Made by a program: the position numbers and the translations under genes
Notes under the pieces: model-generated
The model's input: only the letters and a program-made list of their open reading frames with translations
Database searches by the model: none
What the model was told of the DNA's origin: nothing
From: Chiua virens
Lineage: Eukaryota > Basidiomycota > Agaricomycetes > Boletales > Boletaceae
Assembly: GCA_019787685.1 (NCBI GenBank)
Contig: JAHNUO010000062.1
Location: 1-64,000, forward strand
Direction: 5' to 3'
DNA: 64,000 bases
Shown here: positions 1 to 11,064 of the stretch, in pieces
How the letters are laid out: every line of letters begins with the position of its first letter
Numbering within the stretch: the first letter of the stretch is position 1

Positions 1-246
1 AAATGATAAGCGTTTGCATTCGTGTTTGCACACGAGCACTCGTGTTCACTCTTGTAGTCTCGTCGCCGTTGCCACCTTGACCCTCTCACCACCTCGCCTC
101 GCCCCCAGCCTTCATCGTGTGCCCACCCTTGTGGGACTCTTCTCATCATTCCTTGGCTTCAATCCACTCATCCTCACCTTGCCCACACTCGCGTGCAAAC
201 ACAAACAGGAACGCGGCAACACGTTCCTGTTGTGCTTCCATGCGAG

Positions 247-1148
247 TACAGTCGACTCTCACACAAGCGATACCCCTCGGGACATGCCCAAGGGTATACA
301 CTATGAGAGAGTATACATTTCCTGAGAGGTCGGCTTGCCGAGACAAAGCAGTTGAGTTTCTGAGTAGTATTAGTAGAGACAATATATAGAATAATATAAC
401 TTAGGCTATGTACGTGTGAAATGATCAGTAACGTTACCGTTCACTGCATTCCGCAATGACTGGCATCCTGGTGACTCAAGTTGTTCAAACTCCCATCCAA
501 AATCATCATCAAGCTCGTCGACAATATCTTGCAGCACTTCCATGATGTATATATATTTGAGTTATTATATATAATTTGAAACAAATTTGAAAAAATTATT
601 AATATTTAATATAATTATACACTCAAGAGGACATGGCTTCAGGTTGACATTTGTGACACTGCAATCCTGTTTGTCAGTCTCACTCTTTTCCCATGCCATG
701 CGTGCATCCATAATGGACTGATAGATATCCTTATCCATCATGTCAAAACTGTTGTCATCTATGTCCAAGTTGAGGACCTCAGAAACACTCATCTGGTGCG
801 AGAGCTGAAGGATACCTGTCGCCTCAAAATTGTCTAGAGCACTTTTGAGAAGGCTTTCAGACTCGGCAGTGGGGTCTGAGTCACCAATAATGATAAGACA
901 GGAACAGACTTTGAGTCACTTGCCTTTGTACATGTTGTGATGTAGGCCAATTGAGGAAAATTATATAATACAGTTGCCTAATTTAGCATCATTCTGAAGG
1001 TAGTGTCAGTTATGGCATTGAGAAATCCCTATTGAGGGTATTTGTTATGCAGTGAAGTCCCACATTCTGAGCCAGGAAATCTCAAAAGGTATACACTATG
1101 AGAGAGTATCACTTTAAACCCCTATTCCTTAAGTGAGAGTCAACTGTA
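247..1148. mobile_element. putative non-autonomous pogo/Tc1-type element bounded by TIRs
   Basis: The left end reads TACAGTCGACTCTC (247-260). The right end is its inverted copy with one mismatch (1135-1148; TACAGTTGACTCTC on the minus strand). Both ends begin with TA, as expected for a TA-targeting Tc1/mariner/pogo element. A second shared block, the near-palindrome TATACACTATGAGAGAGTAT, lies inside each end (about 293-312 and 1089-1108). The interior has no convincing coding region, so any mobility would depend on a transposase elsewhere. A related end occurs at 8050-8113, and a pogo-type transposase relic lies at 9.06-9.57 kb. The boundaries are inferred from the repeats alone. Confidence 0.5.
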
Positions 1149-1689
1149 CTTGCATCTCCCTATTAGCACCACTCAACCCCTGGCCCTTCCCCTTAAACTT
1201 TACTTTACTTTACTTTTCATCTGGGAGAGCACAGTTATGTTTACTCCTTTACAGGTGCCAAGCATGTTGTGATTGACAAATCAATGTGGGCAACACTGTA
1301 ATGTATTCTGTGTTAGATTACACCATTAGTTTAGTTTCCCAGGAACCAGTTCAATGCCTCTTGGTGGCAAATGATGGTATCTGCAAAGAAGCTATCTATT
1401 GGTTTAATCGCACAATATCACCAAGTTTGTGATGAACTTTCAATCTCTTTCCCATGTGGATCTTCCCATGTTGTGCAATCATCACATGCTGGTCGCTGTT
1501 CTATGATAGACAAATCATTCTCTCACTGGACTTGTACATGTTCCGAGTGTTCTTATTTATTTTGTTTATTATGGGTACATGGAATACAAATCTTTCACAT
1601 TGTTTCAAGTAATATATTGTGCAACTTGTCACTTTCTGGCCATTCTGGACTCACATTCTCCCTTACACCCTTGACAGAGAGCAGCACAT
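1149..1689. other. no gene recognised
   Basis: Moderately AT-rich sequence between the putative transposon and the minisatellites. The open frame on the plus strand in this stretch runs into the repeat array and resembles nothing I know. I see no gene here. Confidence 0.5.
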
Positions 1690-1861
1690 ATCAAGCATGG
1701 CATGTGACAATCATCACAGACATGCCAGCCCGCCGTCCTGGACGGAGGGCAGCACGCACATCAAGCATGGCACGTGACAATCCCCACGGACATGCCAGCC
1801 CGCCGTCCTGGACGGAGGGCAGCACACATATCAAGCATGGCACGTGACAATCCCCACGGAT
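1690..1861. repeat. 70-bp tandem repeat, about 2.5 copies
   Basis: A unit of about 70 bp containing CATGCCAGCCCGCCGTCC, GGACGGAGGGCAGCAC and ATCAAGCATGGCACGTGA repeats at about 1690, 1760 and 1830. Its core is a short palindrome in which CCGTCC and GGACGG flank one base. The 74-bp array next to it has the same plan (a CATG-rich half plus a palindromic core), so the two arrays are probably diverged relatives. Confidence 0.8.
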
Positions 1862-2548
1862 GTGTGCTCTCCATCCAGGAAGGAGAGCTCGCATTACATA
1901 TCTGTGATCATTGTCATGTCCTATGCAGACATGTGTGCTGCTCTCCTTCCAGGAAGGAGAGCTCGCATTGCATGTCCATGATCAGTGTCATGTCCTATGC
2001 AGACATGTATACTCCTCTCCTTCCAGGAAGGAGAGCTTGCACTGCATGTCCATGATCAGTGTCATGTCCTATGCAGACATGTGTGCTGCTCTCCTTCCAG
2101 GAAGGAGAGCTTGTGGTACATGTCCGTGATCAATGTCATGTCCTATGCAGACATGTGTGCTGCTCTCCTTCCAGGAAGGAGAGCTCGCATTGCATGTCCA
2201 TGATCAGTGTCATGTCCTATGCAGACATGTGTGCTGCTCTCCTTCCAGGAAGGAGAGCTTGTGGTACATGTCCATGATCAATTCATGTCCTATGCAGACA
2301 TGTGTGCTGCTCTCCTTCCAGGAAGGAGAGCTCACATTGCATGTCCATGATCAGTGTCATGTCCTATGCAGACATGTATACTGCTCTCCTTCCAGGAAGG
2401 AGAGCTTGTGGTACATATCCATGATCAATGTCATGTCCTATGCAGACATGTGTGCTGCTCTCCTTCCAGGAAGGAGAGCTTGTGTTACATGTCCATGATC
2501 AGTGTCATGTCCTATGCAGACATGTGTGCTGCTCTCCTTCCAGGACGG
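1862..2548. repeat. 74-bp minisatellite with a perfect hairpin core, about 9 units
   Basis: A 74-bp unit is repeated head to tail. Each unit holds CATGTCCTATGCAGACATG and then a palindrome: CTCTCCTTCC, one A, then GGAAGGAGAG. Eight perfect cores start near 1941, 2015, 2089, 2163, 2237, 2308, 2382 and 2456, with degenerate cores at both ends (about 1870 and 2531). One unit is about 4 bp short, near 2277-2283. Seventy-four is not a multiple of three, so the frame changes in each unit. The overlapping open frames here are by-products of the repeat, not genes. Confidence 0.92.
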
Positions 2549-2830
2549 CAGGCTGGTATCTGTAGCAATTCTCACATGCCATGTAAGCTGTGTGCTGTTC
2601 TCTGTCCTAGATGGTAAGCTTGCATGTCTGTGGCAATTGTCATCTTTACTGTTTTTCTACTGTTCTTCACAGCACTCTTACTTACAATCACATCACTATA
2701 CACAGAGAGAGTCAATACAGTCTGAGTACTACCCAGTTTACTATACTCAAGGCCTTTTATAGAACATAGATTTATTACCAAACCCTATTCTAGGATCTAT
2801 TAAACCCTAGGATGGGGTTCTAAATGCACC

Positions 2831-5073
2831 CTAGGGTACCAGCAAAGAGCACTCATAACCTGAATCGCGGTGCAATTGTACACTGTGAAGAACGACAATG
2901 CGGCGTGATGGCTTGATGTCTGGATGCGACAACACAACACGTCTAAGTTCCGCCGTGTCAGCTCCTGGGTTCCACGGAGGCGGGTGCAAATCCTTGTATG
3001 CTAGGTAAGGACTGAACCACATCGACAACTGTGAGATGAAAAACGGTCAGTAACAATGTCGTGTGTACCGACGATCTGCGCAAATAGGGGTTTTATCGAA
3101 ATGCGCGAACACACAGGTCGCATGTGTGTACACACAATACAAGTCGATTACGAACGGTTAGCGCATATAGAGTATGGAACAAACTGAATAAATGAACGGA
3201 ATATATTGCTTACCTCCGTCAATGCATCTGGAATAATGTCGAGTAGACTTTCCATGTGTGAATACACGGCTCGACACATGAAAGGAAACATACAACCTTG
3301 CTCGTCGTTCCAGTTTGCGAGACTGAGAACGAACTGCATTTTCGGTGCACAGTTGTGCACCGCCTTCTTGGCTTCATCCGACAGTCCCATCATGGCGATC
3401 TCTCCAGACCTCTCCAATTCATCGACGGTGTCAGACACACTGGAGACGACGGTCTCGACGTACAGCCAGAATGCGCTACTCCACTCAGCGTCCTCGCCGC
3501 ATGCGAACACATGAGATGCGCTTGTCCCAGGTCCCAGGTGCTCGACGAATGCCGCATTCACGATGTCCCGTATCGGTGGTAAAACCGCTTCAACGATCGG
3601 AACCTGTCTCCTCAAATCCTTGAGCATCAATGCTGATGCGGCAGCATCATCTTGCGGGATGTCTTCGAAGTCCATGTCCTTCGCGTTGAAGCACATCCGG
3701 AAGACCTTCTCCATAGCGTCACAAAAATACGTTAAAACCTGTAGCGTAGTATTAGATTCCAAGTCGAATAAAATCTGTTAGGTTGTCGGACTTACACCAC
3801 CAGACAGTCCCATCATTGTCGAATGAAGAGGTGCCAACTTCAACGACCCCTTGCGGTCGAAAATCTGCGTCCCCATCGGCACGAATTTGTCCAGGAACGC
3901 CCACGCGTAGTCCATACGCAATAGATCATTTTGTTTGTATGCGGTTCCTTTTGATACAGCGAGCGTCGGCACTGATTTCCAGTCATTCTTCGGGGACGGT
4001 TTCGCTGAGTGCATCTTGAATTTTTGTACAAGTCCTTCTTCAGGCGATTCTTTGTATACATGTTCGTATTGGTTTCTAGAGAGGTGTAGCCCAAGTTCAT
4101 AGTCCAATTTGTCTACAAATTAGTGTCAGCCTGACGCAATCGAACATACCGTGTATGCATGTGTATGATCTGGCGCATATCGAGTACACACTGATGTGCG
4201 CAGAAAGTATGCCGCACATCGAGCGTCAATCGATGTGCACCGTGTCAACTAGATGGTTACCACAATGAAATCAACGACTCACCTAGGTCATAAATGATCA
4301 CGATCCACTCTCCACCAAACGCTATAGAACTGTCAATCTCATCTCGCTTCGGCTTCGCAATCTTGTTCTCCTCGTCGATCTCCATGTCGTCAACGTCCGT
4401 GAGCTTCGTCTTCTCCAGTGCCTTCATTCCCCTCACGCTCTCTTTCTTCGCTTTACCGAGAAACGTGTGGTATTGCTCCAATGCTGCAATTCGATGCTGC
4501 CCGCTCGCAACAATGATCGCCGATTGCCCAGTTTCAATCACACGCTTCTGTGCATCTAAGGTCAGTTCCATATATTTCAGGTCTTCCATCGCATGCCCGT
4601 CGGACCCATAGCTGCCTGCCTTGACGTCCTCCTTCCGGATCGCAACCGGGATCGCATTCGCCACCTTGAACCGGTTGACTCCGTCGACCATGAACGACGT
4701 TACCAGTTTGTTCACCTGGTCCTTGATCAAGTCCCGGTCGTTCCACCGACGGAACGTCATCTTCGACTTGTTGGTCACCACGTCGAACTTCGAATACCCG
4801 ATCAACGCGCTCGACAGCCGCTTGTCCTTCTCGACATCCGCCTTCTCTGCGGCTGTGAACGTTCCCGTCTTCACTTGCCCTTTATTCAGCAACAAAGAAG
4901 ATCCGACGGTATTCTGTATTTTTTATACTTACTTTCAGCTTCGTGTACTTTGCCAATTGTATTGTATCGCTCACCTTCGATCCACCCCCTTCTCCTTCAC
5001 TTCTCCCTTTTTTCTTCATCGCCGTTTCAGATTCCTTCCCCTTCCCCTTCGTATCGGTCGTATTTTTGGGCAT
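2831..5073 (-). CDS. nuclear-type protein with ParB/DGQHR-like domain, five exons
   Basis: Predicted 589 aa. Exons on the minus strand are 5073-4975, 4913-4283, 4112-3796, 3738-3214 and 3028-2831. All junctions are GT-AG and phases match. The start is the second of two nearby ATGs, followed by a Lys/Glu/Gly-rich N-terminus (residues 1-33). Around residues 169-181 the protein reads VASGQHRIAALEQY, resembling the GxxR/DGQHR motif of ParB-N and DndB-like domains, and the preceding 100 residues have the mixed alpha/beta character of that fold. An acidic stretch follows (TDVDDMEIDEENK). The C-terminal half (about 244-589) is unfamiliar. ParB-like folds in bacteria bind DNA or nucleotides, but the role in fungi is not established. 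The 170-bp and 183-bp introns are longer than the local norm. The domain call is by motif recognition only. Confidence 0.72.
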
Positions 5074-6366
5074 GTGGTTAAATCGTAGATCGTGGTACAA
5101 ATATTCGAATCAATCTTGATAACACTTATTCTTTCATTTCAGCGTTCTCAATTTGGCATTACGAGCGTTTACATCACGTGCTATCGGCGCTTCTGCATGT
5201 CCGCGCATATCATCGTATATTACAAGTGCGCCATTCAGCTGTATTACTCACACCATATCACTTTCTTTTGTATCGTACTATTTATATTATTATACGGTCA
5301 TCGAAATATGCATGTCAGCTATGGGCTCACCTTGGCCCGCGTGTTCCCAGTGAAGAGGGCACCAGAAGTGGTCGCAGAATATCGGCCGACAACTTGACTT
5401 GTCATGATCATTCTGGTCGTGTCGCTTCATGTCTTCGTTGTCATTGTGGTTTCTGCCGCGTTTTCTTGGCCTGATGAGTCGGCAGTGGCATCTGCCAGTC
5501 TGAATCGACATGCACAAGAGTCGAACACAACGCGTGGACAATGCAACAATGTGTTGCATCGTCGGTGCGTTGTGTCATCCTCTCGTCCTCACTGTGTCGA
5601 TGTTGTCGCGTGACGTTCTTGATGTGGAGGTGACGCGGAGACGGAGGGAGGAGGGGAGAACTGCATGGAGTCGTCGTCGTCGTGACACATCGTGTCGCTT
5701 CTTCATAGCACATTGCATTGTGTCACGGTGCTGTGTCCTCCATAAGGACGGAGGAGGGGTCCTGGCACGTCGTATCACTTTGCCGTGCCATTGTGTGTCG
5801 TTGTCGTTGTAGTCTTTGTTTGTACATCGCATCATCATGCCGTCTATCCTTGTGGTCGAGGGTGACGTAGCACAAAGGTCCGTGGAGGAGGGTAGGTGCA
5901 CTTGGAGGGAGGGTGAGGTGCAGGCTGTGCGAGACACGTTGATATCGTCTCAATGCACGGCGTCATCATTGCCGCTCATTGTGGCTTAGTCGTCGTGTCC
6001 AGCTCGCATGACAGGTGTGTGTGAGGGCTATGAAGGGTCTTGACGTGTGGGAGCACTCATGTCCAGGCCTTGTCACGAACTGGCAATCCGAAGGTGCACG
6101 CGAGGAGAAGTTGATGTGAAGACAAGACAAGACGAACACGACATGACGACAACGCGACTCATTGCCGCGTTGTCATCGTGTCGTGTCGTGTCCCATTTGA
6201 TCTCGTCGCCCTCACACAAAGGGATGCAGGGTGAGGGGTGAGGAGCAACGTATGACTGGCGGGGTGAGGTGTGAGAGGGCAAGGTGCAAGAGGGTTACGC
6301 TGTAGGGCGGTGAACGTGACGTTTCGACAATGCGACATATATCGCATCATCGTCTCGTCGTGTCAA
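5074..6366. other. GTC/TCG-rich intergenic sequence, no gene
   Basis: This stretch is dominated by GTC, TCG and CAC trinucleotides with many cryptic open frames on both strands. None has a recognisable domain, a start context or a splice structure. The first 350 bp is AT-richer and probably holds the promoter of the minus-strand gene to the left. Confidence 0.5.
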
Positions 6367-7085
6367 ACCGGTGGTGGGTCGCCTTCATGGGGTGTGGGGA
6401 GAGGAGAGGAGGGGGCCCGGGGCCATCACGTCATTCATCGCGTCCAACTCATTGAGCCTCGAAGGGGGAGAAGGAGACAGAGACAGAGAAGAGAGGTGGA
6501 GGAGAAGAAGTCATGATAAACTGGCGGTGGGTCGCCATCATGGGGTGTGGGGACAGAAGAGGAGGGGTGTCGTCACCTCGTTCGTCACCTTCGACTCATC
6601 AAGCATCCAGGAGGGAGAGGTAGGGAGGATAAGTGGAGTCGTCGTTGTCGTCGTTGTCGTCGTCATCATCGTCGTCTCGTCACGACGAACCGGTGGTGGG
6701 TTGCCATCGTGGGGTGTGGGGAGAGGAGAGGAGGGGGGTCGTCGTGCCATTCCTCATGTCCAACTCATCAAGCCTTGAGGGGGGAGAAGGAGAGAGAGAG
6801 AGACAAGAAAGGTGGAGGAGTCGTCATCGTCATGATGAACCGGCAGTCGCCGTCATGGGTTGTGGGGACAGAAGAGGAGGGGTGTCGTCACCTTGTTCGT
6901 CACCTTCGACTCGTCAAGCCCCAAGGAGGGAGAGGGAGGGAGGAGAAGTGGAGTATTTGTCGTCGTCGTCGCAATGAACTGGTGGTGGGTTGCCATCGTG
7001 GGTTGTGGGGAGAGGTCGTCGTGCCATTCGTCGCGTCCGCCTCTTCAAGCCTCAAGGAGGGAAATTGGGAGAGAGAGGTGAGATG
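6367..7085. repeat. alternating A-B-A-B-A degenerate repeat, 140-170 bp per unit
   Basis: The block CGGTGGTGGGTCGCC followed by CATGGGGTGTGGGGA recurs at about 6367, 6520, 6689, 6839 and 6978. Copies 1, 3 and 5 continue with GAGAGGAGAGG or GAGAGG and a CGTCCAACTC/CGTCCGCCTC segment. Copies 2 and 4 continue with CAGAAGAGGAGGGGTG, then a CACCTTCGACTC segment. The array is therefore a higher-order repeat with a dimer of about 310 bp. Runs of GTCGTC and GAGAGA interrupt it. The overlapping open frames look like repeat shadows. Confidence 0.78.
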
Positions 7086-8049
7086 GCACAGAGAAGCCTG
7101 AGGGGGAATGAAGGGGGAGTCCACAGTAGGTGACGTCCCAGTGCAGCACTACAGCGATGCGACAATGTCCTGCATCGTCATCGCAGCACTTTGTGACTTC
7201 GCCGTCTCCAGGTGGCACACGGTTGTTCGCCACGTCGTCGTCGTCAGGTGATCTATGCGTAGGGGTAGCAGAGCGGGGAAGACAGGTGAGGTCCGTGAGG
7301 TGTAGGAGGTCAGGGATGTGCGCTTGCACCCCATGATGCGTGGTAGTTCCATATATGGCAACCCACACACACGGACACCCGTCCAACCTGTCCCGGGTGT
7401 CCCGTACTCCTACAGTTCCATGGATGTCAACGTACTGTAGAGCTAATTATTCATATATTTCGCGCATTTCATTCACTTGTGGAAGTGCGCCATCTGATCC
7501 ATTCTTCTTTCATACATGTACTTCAAACTTAGACTACGTACACAACATGAATACATGAATAATTACTTTTACCTTTCGGATAAGTCTAAATGCAGCAGGC
7601 AACATCATCACACATGCGCAAATAACTTCACCTGCTCAATTTAGACTTATCTTAAACTCACAATGTATTATTTATATTTTGTGCTCTGTCCTAAATAATT
7701 CAAATGCTGTCGTGATTGTGTAATATGCAGGCAAATTACCTTTTTGGTTTTGTATATAGCATTTATATTAGTAGTTTATATTGTTGGATTGTGCGCAGAT
7801 CACATATACCTTGAAGTGCGCCATACATGTAGTCATTTCCTTACCCGAACCTTACCCTTACCCTAATGTATTTGTAAAAATGTACTAGAATGTCAACATC
7901 AGTGCAAGCAGATAGTACCCTCGTATATTCGTCGCTTCATACAACATTCTAGGTTCAGTCTCCACTACAAAGACGGAACGGAAGCCGCAGTATCTGCAAT
8001 AAACCAAACAATGTCAATCACAAGTATTGTCAACATTTGGCAATGCCAA
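7086..8049. other. no gene; turns AT-rich to the right
   Basis: The first 350 bp continues the GTC-rich composition. From about 7440 to 8049 the sequence is AT-rich (TATTTATATTTTGTG and similar) with no open frame worth naming. I see nothing else in it. Confidence 0.5.
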
Positions 8050-8113
8050 ACAGACTCTAATGCATAAGGCATCACTGGTCCCAACGGTATGCATTATGAG
8101 TGTGTCGACTGTA
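8050..8113. mobile_element. solo end of the 247-1148 repeat family
   Basis: The stretch ends with GTGTGTCGACTGTA (8100-8113), whose reverse complement matches the left end at 247. The inner sequence (GTCCCAACGGTAT, then CATTATGAG) aligns with the inverted inner part of the first element's left end (GTCCCGAGGGGTAT, then CTTGTGTGAG). No matching opposite end was found nearby, so this is probably a truncated copy. Confidence 0.45.
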
Positions 8114-8179
8114 CTCAATGAACATGCCATGATTACCAACACAACTTGTAGCATTCAAAAGTCCAACCACACCTTGAAC

Positions 8180-8484
8180 TCGGCATCTCACGCAATTGCC
8201 TCTTCCCAACCCCCTCACCCTTCAAGTTCTCCAACACCTGCACACTCTTGATCTTGGTCTTTCCCAACATCAAGCTGTTGTATAGGTGTGGGAAGATGCC
8301 CTTGCCCAGATGCGGTCCGCACACCTTGCCCTTAGGGTCTTCCCACTTGATCAGGCCCACGTCTGTGAGGGGCACGTTGGTGGATGAAGCCGGATGCTTG
8401 GTCAATGTTGGAGACTGGGAGAGCATCAGGGAGATCTGCAGGGACTGGGGAGGTGTGGGGAACGAGTTTGTAGATATAGGTCAG
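8180..8484 (-). pseudogene. DUF952-type gene relic
   Basis: One minus-strand frame from about 8484 reads TYIYKLVPHT, then LPVSNIDQASGFIH, the usual N-terminus of the short DUF952 family. A second frame from about 8390 reads IKWEDPKGKVCGPHLGKG, then FPHLYNSLMLGK, the usual C-terminal half. The segment that normally joins them (about 30 residues after FIH) is missing, and the two halves are out of frame. I read this as an internal deletion with frameshift. A mis-spliced intact gene is less likely, because no plausible donor and acceptor pair restores the missing segment. The biochemical function of DUF952 is unknown. Confidence 0.62.
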
Positions 8485-9059
8485 ATTGTCCTTAGAAGCG
8501 CAGGCCGCGCAGCTACACATTCTGGAGGAAGATGAGATCTTAAAACGTGTCCTATGGTAGCTGATACTTATATCTACTCGATCTATTATTCCTGCAGGTA
8601 CTTGCTCATGCCCATATTCACAGTGCTGGCAAGTGGATAGATTCATGTCTCAAATGGTGGCAACAACACTAGGGATGAGGGTATCTCGACGTGGCAAAAA
8701 ACAAAATGAAACATACGTAGAAGTTACAGGCTTACAACCGATCCAAAAAGAAACGTATACACGTCCATTAAGAACTCGTTACAGGCAGTAATCAAAGTGA
8801 AGGTAGGAAATGGGCCCGCACAATCGAGAAAGAACGGGTAAAATGCATCACCATAACGGAAAAACAAAAAACAAAGTAAGAGAAAGAATAGCAGTCTCGT
8901 TCACAACTCAACGGACATCGTACATCAACTCCGCCTTGACTCCCACTCTCCGTGCGTCCGCCGTATCGAGCACGCGCGTTGTTCATTCGTTTCTCGTAAT
9001 CCCCCCTCTCATCCAAGCGTTCGTAAGCTCTCTTCGAGGGACCGCGGGAAAGGGAAGTG

Positions 9060-9570
9060 AGCCTCGGACTTCATAGGCGGCGAGTGGCTGCGACACATCG
9101 TACAGGTCTTGCAATTAAAATTCCTGCGAAACCATTGCAGCTCGTTGCTGTCGAAGAGGAGCTGATGGATTTTGTCAAGGAACTGAAGGATCGCAACCGT
9201 ATTTTTGGCGTACCGTCAACCATCGACGAGATTTGTCACCAAAAAAAGAAAACGAAGTCGGGGAGTCATTATATCAATTCCAAGATGAGGCGGCCATTGT
9301 TGCAGCTGCCCACCATCAGATGGCTGTTGAACGTGGAGAGATCATCGAGATCGAGTCCGATGATGAAGAGGACCCGGGCCTACCTACCAGCACCCTAGTC
9401 TCTTGTTCAGAAATTATTCAGCTATGCGAGAAACTGAAGACAGCATGCGTCACTCGGAGTCGTGCTGACACTTCTTTGGAAGTGGTAAGACAGCTTCGTG
9501 GTGAGGTGCGACGGGAAGAAATGCAAACTGTGGAGTAGACAACGTTGGACAGCTATTGGAAGCAGTAACC
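9060..9570 (+). pseudogene. pogo/CENP-B-type transposase relic
   Basis: The C-terminal part reads SEIIQLCEKLKTACVTRS, then TSLEVVRQLRGEVRREE, and ends near TTLDSYWKQ. This is the characteristic tail of pogo/Tigger/CENP-B-like DDE transposases in fungi. It is broken by an in-frame TAG (9536-9538), just before TTLDSYW. A frameshift lies near the A-run at about 9240: the upstream frame reads DEICHQKKK and the downstream frame PKKENEVGESLYQFQDEAA. The catalytic DDE core is absent, so this is a decayed remnant. Confidence 0.68.
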
Positions 9571-11064
9571 GTCGATGTCACGTATGTCACATTATGTCAC
9601 ACGTAGCTCTCATAGCGCATTCTTACACCCCAGGCTACACTTGGTTTCTAATGGGGTAAGTTGCCCCCACTGGCTAAGCTGTGTTGCGATGGGGCTGTCA
9701 TTGATGTTGGACTCCATAATGCGCAGCTCGCGAGGGATCAGCTTCGAGTTAACCTGACAGCTATTGCAATCCCCGTGGCATACCGTATTTGCTACTCGTC
9801 GTTCACCCTCCGAGTCTGCCACAACAGAATTAGGAAACTTGGGGCTTTCTTGCCCAGGTAAACTACATCGATGTATCAAATGAGCAGAGCATCAAAGACG
9901 GCGCAGCAGAGGTACTCCAGATCCTGAGTGGAAGAGGTCCCGACAGCGTGATAAAGGATGCTACTGTGGTAGTCATCGCCTTTGTTTCAATGTCGAAGTA
10001 TGAGTGCGTTGATCAGAACTGCTATATCGTCGGAATCATGGTGATAGATCCTGCACTGGACACCGCTTTTACATTCGAGTCGGAGTATTTGATGATGTCG
10101 ATCGTGACGAACATGATGGGTCCGGCGTCGGTCTCGAGGGGAATGTAATCGTGAAGTACGATGGCAAGCATAGGACGTAATTGCGGTGCTGAGCCGACGA
10201 GCTACAGCCTACCAGCAAGATTGCATTGAACAGGCTAGCGAGTGGTGCACATCGGATTAGTGACGTGCCTTGATTGATGTTTTTGATGGACAGACGTACA
10301 AGCAGACAAAGAACGGCGAGATTTCATACCACTGCTGATTGACCCTGGGTGAGTGAAAACGAAAATTGGCGGACCTGGGGCATTGTTGGAACCAAGAACG
10401 AACATCAAGGGAATATTGAGTGTAATTACGAGAGCGACGGGAGCCGACGCTGGGAAGTTACAATTATCAAGGGAAAGAAATTCCCTTGTGACCTATCTTG
10501 AAAGTCATAAGCGAGGATATATGAGAAAATACAGGACCCTTGTTCTTGAAGGAATGGTGATACATCGTACATGAGGTGCGCACGGGTAGGGACGAGATGA
10601 ATGATTGGCGCCCATGACCTGGGATCTGTGTATGATGGTTGCTCACGGTTTTCCCCGGGACACGAGACCACTAGACAAAGTCAAACTTACACTTTGTTAG
10701 CGTGGACAGAGACGCACACGAACATGTGAGACATTCTGGCGGATTTGACTTCAGGCCGCCGATCAGCCTAGTCTGACTGCGCTCTGTGGCTTCAGTGTTT
10801 GACGTGGGCGCAGCAAGGGATCCATTCTGGGCTGCGGTGCTGCCAGTGGGTCTTGAGCAAAGACTACAGAGCGGTCCAATTTCAGGGGAGAAATGATGAC
10901 CCGGCGACTCGTAAGACGCTTGGTCGCGAGAGAGATCTGAGTGAGGGTTATTTCTGGGAAGGCTCAACGGCCCTGAAGACGGATTTACTCAGTTGAGACC
11001 GCACTGCCATTGAGGGAGGGTTCTTAGTCAACGGCGGTGAAGCGGGCGGGGATCGCCTACGACG
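9571..11064. other. intergenic, no gene recognised; promoter side of the kinase
   Basis: Several open frames of 60-98 codons occur on both strands, but none shows a known motif or splice-supported extension. The last few hundred bases must include the 5' leader of the downstream kinase gene. Confidence 0.45.

Noticed and set aside
1911..2617. Series of overlapping plus-strand frames of 72-121 codons with similar proteins
   Set aside because: They shift by exactly the 74-bp repeat period and change frame in each unit, so they are by-products of the minisatellite rather than a repeat-protein gene.
6371..7101. Long frames (up to 184 codons) in the GTC-rich tract
   Set aside because: The composition is triplet-repeat driven, several frames are open at once, and no splice or start evidence exists.
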